A stretch of DNA of 9,270 bases. Source: Chlorobiota bacterium (GTDB taxonomy: Bacteria > Bacteroidota > Bacteroidia > Flavobacteriales > Flavobacteriaceae). Of this stretch, positions 5,153 through 9,270 are shown piece by piece. The stretch spans positions 1 through 9,270 of the forward strand of contig JAADEB010000004.1 of NCBI GenBank assembly GCA_013153655.1. The letters run 5' to 3'. The notes under the pieces were generated by a model that saw nothing but the letters and a program-made list of their open reading frames with translations, was not told the DNA's origin and did not search any database. Both the position numbers and the translations under genes were made by a program. Within the stretch, counting starts at the first letter, position 1. Every line of letters begins with the position of its first letter.

Positions 5153-8100
5153 ATGAAAAAATATTGGAGAAGCTTAGAAGAAAGAGAGCTCATCCGCGAA
5201 GGACAGCAATTGGACCCCGGCGTGGAATTCCCCACCGACGGGCTGACCAAGGAAGAAATCAAAAACCGTTTTAAGGCCAATCGCCGCGATTTTCTGAAAT
5301 TACTCGGATTTTCCACGGCTTATGCCGTAGCGGCCACCAGCTGCCAACAACCCGTTCGTAAGGCCATTCCTTATTTGGTACGTCCCGACAACGTAACCCC
5401 CGGCGTAGCGGATTATTACGCCACCGTGATGAACGACGGTTACGAATTCGGGGCACTTTTGGCCAAAGTGCGCGACGGCCGTCCCATCAAGTTGGAACCC
5501 AACGATATGGTGAAATTCAACGGTACCAGCGCCCGGCACCAAGCCGCCGTATTGGACCTCTATGATACGGCCCGTCTGCAACATCCTTTGAAAAACGGCA
5601 AAAAAACCTCTTGGTCCGTTGTGGACAAGGAAATCAAAGCCAAATTGGACCAGTTGGCCGCTTCCGGCAAAAAAGTTTACTTCATCACTTCCAGCATCGC
5701 TTCGCCTTCTTTCAACAAAGTATTGGATGCCTTCAAGGCCAAATACCCCAATACGGAAGTGGTACAAGTGGACCCCGTTTCCTATACGGCCTTGGCCAAA
5801 GCGCATAAAAACCTCTTCGGCAAACAAGCCGTTCCCCGTTTCCGTTTCGACAAAGCCGACGTTATCGTAGGCGTCAATGCGGATTTTCTGGGTACTTGGC
5901 TTTCGCCGGTGGAATTTGCCGCTCAATATGCCAAAACGCGCGACCTGACCGGCGGCAAAAAGAAAATGTCCAAACACTACCAGTTCGAAAGCCTCATGAG
6001 CCTCACCGGCTCCAACGCCGACGAGCGTACGCCCATCAAACCGGCTCAGGAAAAGAAATTGCTTGTCAAACTCTATAATGCCATTGCTTCGGCCACGGGT
6101 AATCAAACCCTCGCCGGTGCGCCGGATTGTAAAATCAATATCGACAAAACCGTAAAAGACCTCCTGGCCGCCAAAGGCAAATCCCTGGTGGTTTCCGGCA
6201 CCAACGACGAAGCCATCCAAACCCTGGTGGCCGGTATCAACCAAATGCTGGGTAATTACGGTCAAACCATCGATACCGAACGTTCGTTCAACTTCCGTCA
6301 AGGTGACGACGAAAAAGCATCCGCCGCTTTCGATGCCATCGCAAGCGGACAAGCAGGCGGTGTGATTTTGCATAACATCAACCCTGTTTACGAATTCGGT
6401 CTTGACAAAAAATTCACGGACGCACTGAAAAAACTCGACTTGTCCGTATCCATGACCGAACGCCTCGACGAAACGGCTCAACATACCGTTTACGCATTGG
6501 CCAACAGTCATTTCCTGGAAAGCTGGGGTGACGCAGAACCCTACACAGGCATGTATCTGCTCCAACAACCGGCCATCAACAAGCTTTGGGATACCCGCCA
6601 ACCGCAGGAAAGCCTCATGAAATGGGCCGGTGTGGAAGGCGATTATCACGGCTTTATTCAAAATTACTGGAAGGAAAACCTTTATCCTTCGGTAACGGGT
6701 TATGCCGATTTCGATGATTTTTGGGTAACCTCGCTCCAAAACGGTATCGTGGAAATCAAACCCGGTTCCGTCGCACAAACCGAAGAAAAACCCGAAGAGA
6801 AAAAAGACGGTAAAGAGCAAGCCAAGGAAGAAATAACCGAAAGTCAAGTCCCGGGTAATCCTTTGGCCTATATAGCCGCCAATGCTTCGGCATTGACCTC
6901 TTTCCAAAAACCCACCGGCACCGAATTGGTTCTCTACGAAAAGGTGTCCATGGGTATCGGCAAATATGCCAACAACCCTTGGTTACAGGAAATGCCCGAC
7001 CCGCTTACGAAAGTGGTGTGGGACAATTACGTTACCGTTTCGCCCAAAACCGCCAAGGCCAAAGGTTGGAACCAGGAAGACGTGGTCAAAGTAACCGACG
7101 GTAAATTCACCGTGGAGTTGCCCGTGGTGATCCAACCCGGACAGGACGATGATACCATCGGTATCGCTCTGGGTTACGGTCGCAAAGGTGCCGGTCCGGT
7201 TGGTGACGGTATCGGCCAATCCGTAAGCGGCTTCATAGCCAAGCACAAAGGCTTGCGTACCTACAACCGCATCCCCGTCAAGGTGAGCAAAACGGGAAAA
7301 ACCTACCCTATCGCCTCCACCCAAACCCATCACGTGATGGAAGGTCGCGACATCGTGCGCGAAACCACCTTGAAGGATTGGATGAAAGATCCCAAATCGG
7401 GTAACGAAAAACACGAATATTACAAGAAAAAGCTCAGTAAAATTACGCTCTACAAATACGGTTACAATCCCGATGACTATCCCGGACACCACTGGGGCAT
7501 GGCCATCGACCTCAACAAATGTACCGGTTGCGGGGCTTGTATTATCGCTTGTCAGGTAGAAAACAACATTGCCATCGTAGGCAAGGAAGAGGTACGCAAC
7601 AAGCGTATCATGCACTGGCTGCGTATCGACCGCTACTATGCACAGGAAGAAAACAAACTCTATTCGCCTATCGCCGAAAACCCCGAAGTGGTTCATCAAC
7701 CGGTGATGTGTCAGCATTGCGACAATGCGCCTTGTGAGAATGTTTGTCCGGTAGCCGCCACGCCGCATACCAAGGAAGGCCTCAACAGTATGGCCTATAA
7801 CCGATGTATCGGTACGCGCTACTGTATGAACAACTGTCCCTACAAGGTACGTCGCTTCAACTGGTTTAACTTCGTGGAAGGCGGCGATTACAACTACCTG
7901 TTCAACGACGAAGTAAAACGTATGGTACTCAACCCCGACGTGGTGGTTCGCCAACGCGGTGTGGTGGAAAAATGTACCATGTGTGTGCAACGTATCCAGG
8001 CAGGCAAACTCAAAGCCAAAACCGAAGGCCGCCAACTCAAAGACGGAGAAATCAAATTGGCCTGCGAACAAGCCTGTCCTACGGAAGCCATTGTATTCGG

Positions 8101-8308
8101 CGATACCAACATGAAGGATTCACGTATCGTCAAATTGTTCGACGACGACCGTTCCTACGGTCTGTTGGAAGAATTACACACCCTGCCGAGTGTGGTATAT
8201 ATGACCAAAGTGCGTAACAAGGACAAGGTGGCCTTCGATTTCGGCCTGGAAGCCGAAGGTCACGAAGGACACGAAGGAAACGCACACAACGAACATCATA
8301 ACGCATAA
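5153..8308 (+). CDS. actB: Alternative complex III subunit ActB, Tat-exported molybdopterin-like/iron-sulfur protein
   Basis: This 1051-residue fusion is the main periplasmic subunit of alternative complex III. The leader is of the extended Tat type (compare TIGR04519): KKYWRSLEER at the start, then about 30 residues, then NRRDFLKLLGF (43-53), a short hydrophobic stretch and ATSC with C64, a candidate lipidated cysteine. Residues about 70-760 resemble a molybdopterin oxidoreductase but lack the N-terminal iron-sulfur cysteines; only one Cys (in GAPDCK) falls between 65 and 780. This agrees with the family's loss of the molybdenum cofactor. A Glu/Lys-rich linker lies at about 542-566. The C-terminal ferredoxin-like domain has four cysteine groups: C790/793/796/800; C853/856/861/865; C885/891/895 (CIGTRYC lacks the usual second Cys, the known [3Fe-4S] site); and C941/944/971/975. 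The tail is His-rich. A small inverted repeat, ATCGA/TCGAT (5136-5151), immediately precedes the ATG; no clear Shine-Dalgarno sequence is seen. actC starts 12 nt downstream. Confidence 0.95.
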   Translation: MKKYWRSLEERELIREGQQLDPGVEFPTDGLTKEEIKNRFKANRRDFLKLLGFSTAYAVAATSCQQPVRKAIPYLVRPDNVTPGVADYYATVMNDGYEFGALLAKVRDGRPIKLEPNDMVKFNGTSARHQAAVLDLYDTARLQHPLKNGKKTSWSVVDKEIKAKLDQLAASGKKVYFITSSIASPSFNKVLDAFKAKYPNTEVVQVDPVSYTALAKAHKNLFGKQAVPRFRFDKADVIVGVNADFLGTWLSPVEFAAQYAKTRDLTGGKKKMSKHYQFESLMSLTGSNADERTPIKPAQEKKLLVKLYNAIASATGNQTLAGAPDCKINIDKTVKDLLAAKGKSLVVSGTNDEAIQTLVAGINQMLGNYGQTIDTERSFNFRQGDDEKASAAFDAIASGQAGGVILHNINPVYEFGLDKKFTDALKKLDLSVSMTERLDETAQHTVYALANSHFLESWGDAEPYTGMYLLQQPAINKLWDTRQPQESLMKWAGVEGDYHGFIQNYWKENLYPSVTGYADFDDFWVTSLQNGIVEIKPGSVAQTEEKPEEKKDGKEQAKEEITESQVPGNPLAYIAANASALTSFQKPTGTELVLYEKVSMGIGKYANNPWLQEMPDPLTKVVWDNYVTVSPKTAKAKGWNQEDVVKVTDGKFTVELPVVIQPGQDDDTIGIALGYGRKGAGPVGDGIGQSVSGFIAKHKGLRTYNRIPVKVSKTGKTYPIASTQTHHVMEGRDIVRETTLKDWMKDPKSGNEKHEYYKKKLSKITLYKYGYNPDDYPGHHWGMAIDLNKCTGCGACIIACQVENNIAIVGKEEVRNKRIMHWLRIDRYYAQEENKLYSPIAENPEVVHQPVMCQHCDNAPCENVCPVAATPHTKEGLNSMAYNRCIGTRYCMNNCPYKVRRFNWFNFVEGGDYNYLFNDEVKRMVLNPDVVVRQRGVVEKCTMCVQRIQAGKLKAKTEGRQLKDGEIKLACEQACPTEAIVFGDTNMKDSRIVKLFDDDRSYGLLEELHTLPSVVYMTKVRNKDKVAFDFGLEAEGHEGHEGNAHNEHHNA

Positions 8309-8312
8309 AACT

Positions 8313-8317
8313 AAGGA
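8313..8317 (+). promoter_or_regulatory. Ribosome binding site of actC
   Basis: AAGGA lies 3 nt before the actC ATG, inside the 12-nt gap after the actB stop codon. The spacing is short, but it is the clearest Shine-Dalgarno-like match in the window; actA and actB have none that is obvious. It supports the choice of ATG at 8321. Confidence 0.5.
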
Positions 8318-8320
8318 ATT

Positions 8321-9270
8321 ATGTATAAAAAATCAGTTCGTGGCGAACTCATTCTGGGTAACAAGTCATATGGAGACATTACCGCGGATGTGCTGCGCCA
8401 TCAGGAATCTCAAAAACACTGGTATAATGCCCCTACATGGTGGTGGATTGCTTTTATTATCTTTACCGTATTAATGCTCATCGGTTTGGGTTACTATGTT
8501 CCCCTCACCATTGCCAAAGGAATCGGTATGTGGGGCAACAACAACCAAACCGCCTGGGGCTGGGCCATTATCAACTTCGTATGGTGGATCGGTATCGGTC
8601 ACGCCGGTACGGCTTTTTCCATCTTCCTGTTGGTATTGCGTCAGAAATGGCGTACTTCCATCAACCGTGCCGCCGAGGCCATGACCATTTTTGCCGTTTT
8701 ATCCGCCGGTTTATTTCCTGCCATCCACGTAGGACGTGCTTGGGATGAAATGTTTATCTTCCCTTACGGACCCAACTCACGAGGATTATGGGTTAACTGG
8801 AACTCCCCTCTCCTATGGGACGTTTTGGCCATCACCACCTATTTGACCACTTCGTTCCTGTTCTGGTACATGGGTATGTTACCCGACTTTGCCACCATAC
8901 GGGAACGTTCCACCGGCATTAAGAAAAAGATATTCCATGTGCTGAGTTTTGGTTTTGTGGGCCACCTGAAAGCATGGCGCCGCTTCGAAGACGCCGTGAT
9001 TATTCTGGGTGGTTTGGCCGCTCCGCTGGTAATCTCCGTACACTCCATCGTATCCACCGACTTTTCGGCTTCGATTCTCCCGGGTTGGCACGAAACCATT
9101 TTCCCGCCCTTCTTTGTGGTGGGTGCTATTTTCTCCGGTTTCGCCATGGTGCTTACCCTCATGATTATTATCCGAAAAGTCTATAAACTGCATGAATACG
9201 TAACGGACGATCACCTGGATGCCATTGCCCGTATCATCATCTTTGTGAGTTTGATCATGGGTTCGGCCTA
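8321..9270 (+). CDS. actC: Alternative complex III subunit ActC, NrfD/PsrC-like membrane protein (3' end cut by window)
   Basis: The frame is open from ATG 8321 to the window edge, giving 316 residues of a protein that is usually about 450-480, so roughly the last third is missing. ActC is the integral membrane quinol-binding subunit of the NrfD superfamily (PF03916), expected to have about ten helices in full. Hydrophobic segments are visible at about 41-61, 79-105, 119-134, 165-187, 223-243, 258-284 and from 302. Recognisable blocks include the N-terminal cytoplasmic-looking arm with NAPTWWW (36-42), WWIGIGHAGTAFS (88-100), FPAIHVGRAWDE (132-143) and GLWVNWNSPLLWD (155-167). H136 and D167 lie in conserved stretches and are candidates for the quinol/proton site, by analogy with the family and not shown here. 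The gene follows actB by 12 nt, so the two are surely co-transcribed. actD, actE and actF would be expected next. Confidence 0.93.
   Translation, partial: MYKKSVRGELILGNKSYGDITADVLRHQESQKHWYNAPTWWWIAFIIFTVLMLIGLGYYVPLTIAKGIGMWGNNNQTAWGWAIINFVWWIGIGHAGTAFSIFLLVLRQKWRTSINRAAEAMTIFAVLSAGLFPAIHVGRAWDEMFIFPYGPNSRGLWVNWNSPLLWDVLAITTYLTTSFLFWYMGMLPDFATIRERSTGIKKKIFHVLSFGFVGHLKAWRRFEDAVIILGGLAAPLVISVHSIVSTDFSASILPGWHETIFPPFFVVGAIFSGFAMVLTLMIIIRKVYKLHEYVTDDHLDAIARIIIFVSLIMGSA

Noticed and set aside
5300..6907. 535-codon minus-strand open frame inside actB
   Set aside because: It is antisense to actB; Phe/Gly/Val-rich composition reflects the codon bias of the opposite strand. The same applies to 6983-8071.
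5200..7400. ActB as an active molybdopterin oxidoreductase
   Set aside because: There are no N-terminal iron-sulfur cysteines, and the neighbours actA and actC identify it as the cofactor-less alternative complex III subunit.
7805..7837. Missing cysteine in the third ActB cluster motif (CIGTRYC) as a damaging mutation
   Set aside because: The Thr-containing motif is the normal form in this family and fits the known [3Fe-4S] cluster.

Overview
The window looks like chromosomal DNA from an aerobic or microaerobic member of the Bacteroidota (Bacteroidetes). Three things support this. The ActA/ActB/ActC respiratory module is of the Bacteroidota type, and its ActB carries the extended Tat leader typical of that phylum. 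Promoter-like boxes match the Bacteroidota -7 consensus TAnnTTTG. A RecQ paralogue has the domain order I associate with this phylum. The genus cannot be fixed from the sequence.

Layout: positions 1-205 are non-coding and densely packed with short repeats: a long interrupted hairpin, a 7-bp tandem array and an 8-bp tandem array. Positions 206-2663 hold a two-gene minus-strand unit. A P-loop NTPase of the AAA_28 type comes first and overlaps the start of a RecQ-family DNA helicase by 8 bp. Positions 2664-4145 form a long divergent intergenic region (about 1.5 kb) with no convincing gene. It contains an A/T-rich double palindrome, a second copy of the 7-bp repeat family, a roughly 74% GC island with strong inverted repeats, and then an A/T-rich stretch that carries the probable control region of the respiratory operon (an FNR/CRP-like palindrome and a TATATTTG box). 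From 4146 to the window end runs the plus-strand operon actA-actB-actC, with actC cut off by the window edge.

How the genes work together: ActA (pentaheme cytochrome c), ActB (a fused, cofactor-less molybdopterin-oxidoreductase-like domain plus an iron-sulfur domain) and ActC (NrfD-like membrane quinol-oxidising subunit) are the first three subunits of alternative complex III. This complex oxidises menaquinol and passes electrons to a periplasmic carrier or directly to a heme-copper oxidase, replacing the bc1 complex. The remaining subunits (actD, actE, actF) and oxidase genes would be expected just beyond the right edge. The RecQ/NTPase pair is a separate unit for DNA metabolism and an unassigned nucleotide-dependent function.

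The genes belong to known families. The least explained material is in the two intergenic regions. I did not find clear evidence for an undescribed multi-gene system. The best leads are the repeat structures, the candidate oxygen/redox-responsive operator upstream of actA, and the short form of ActA.
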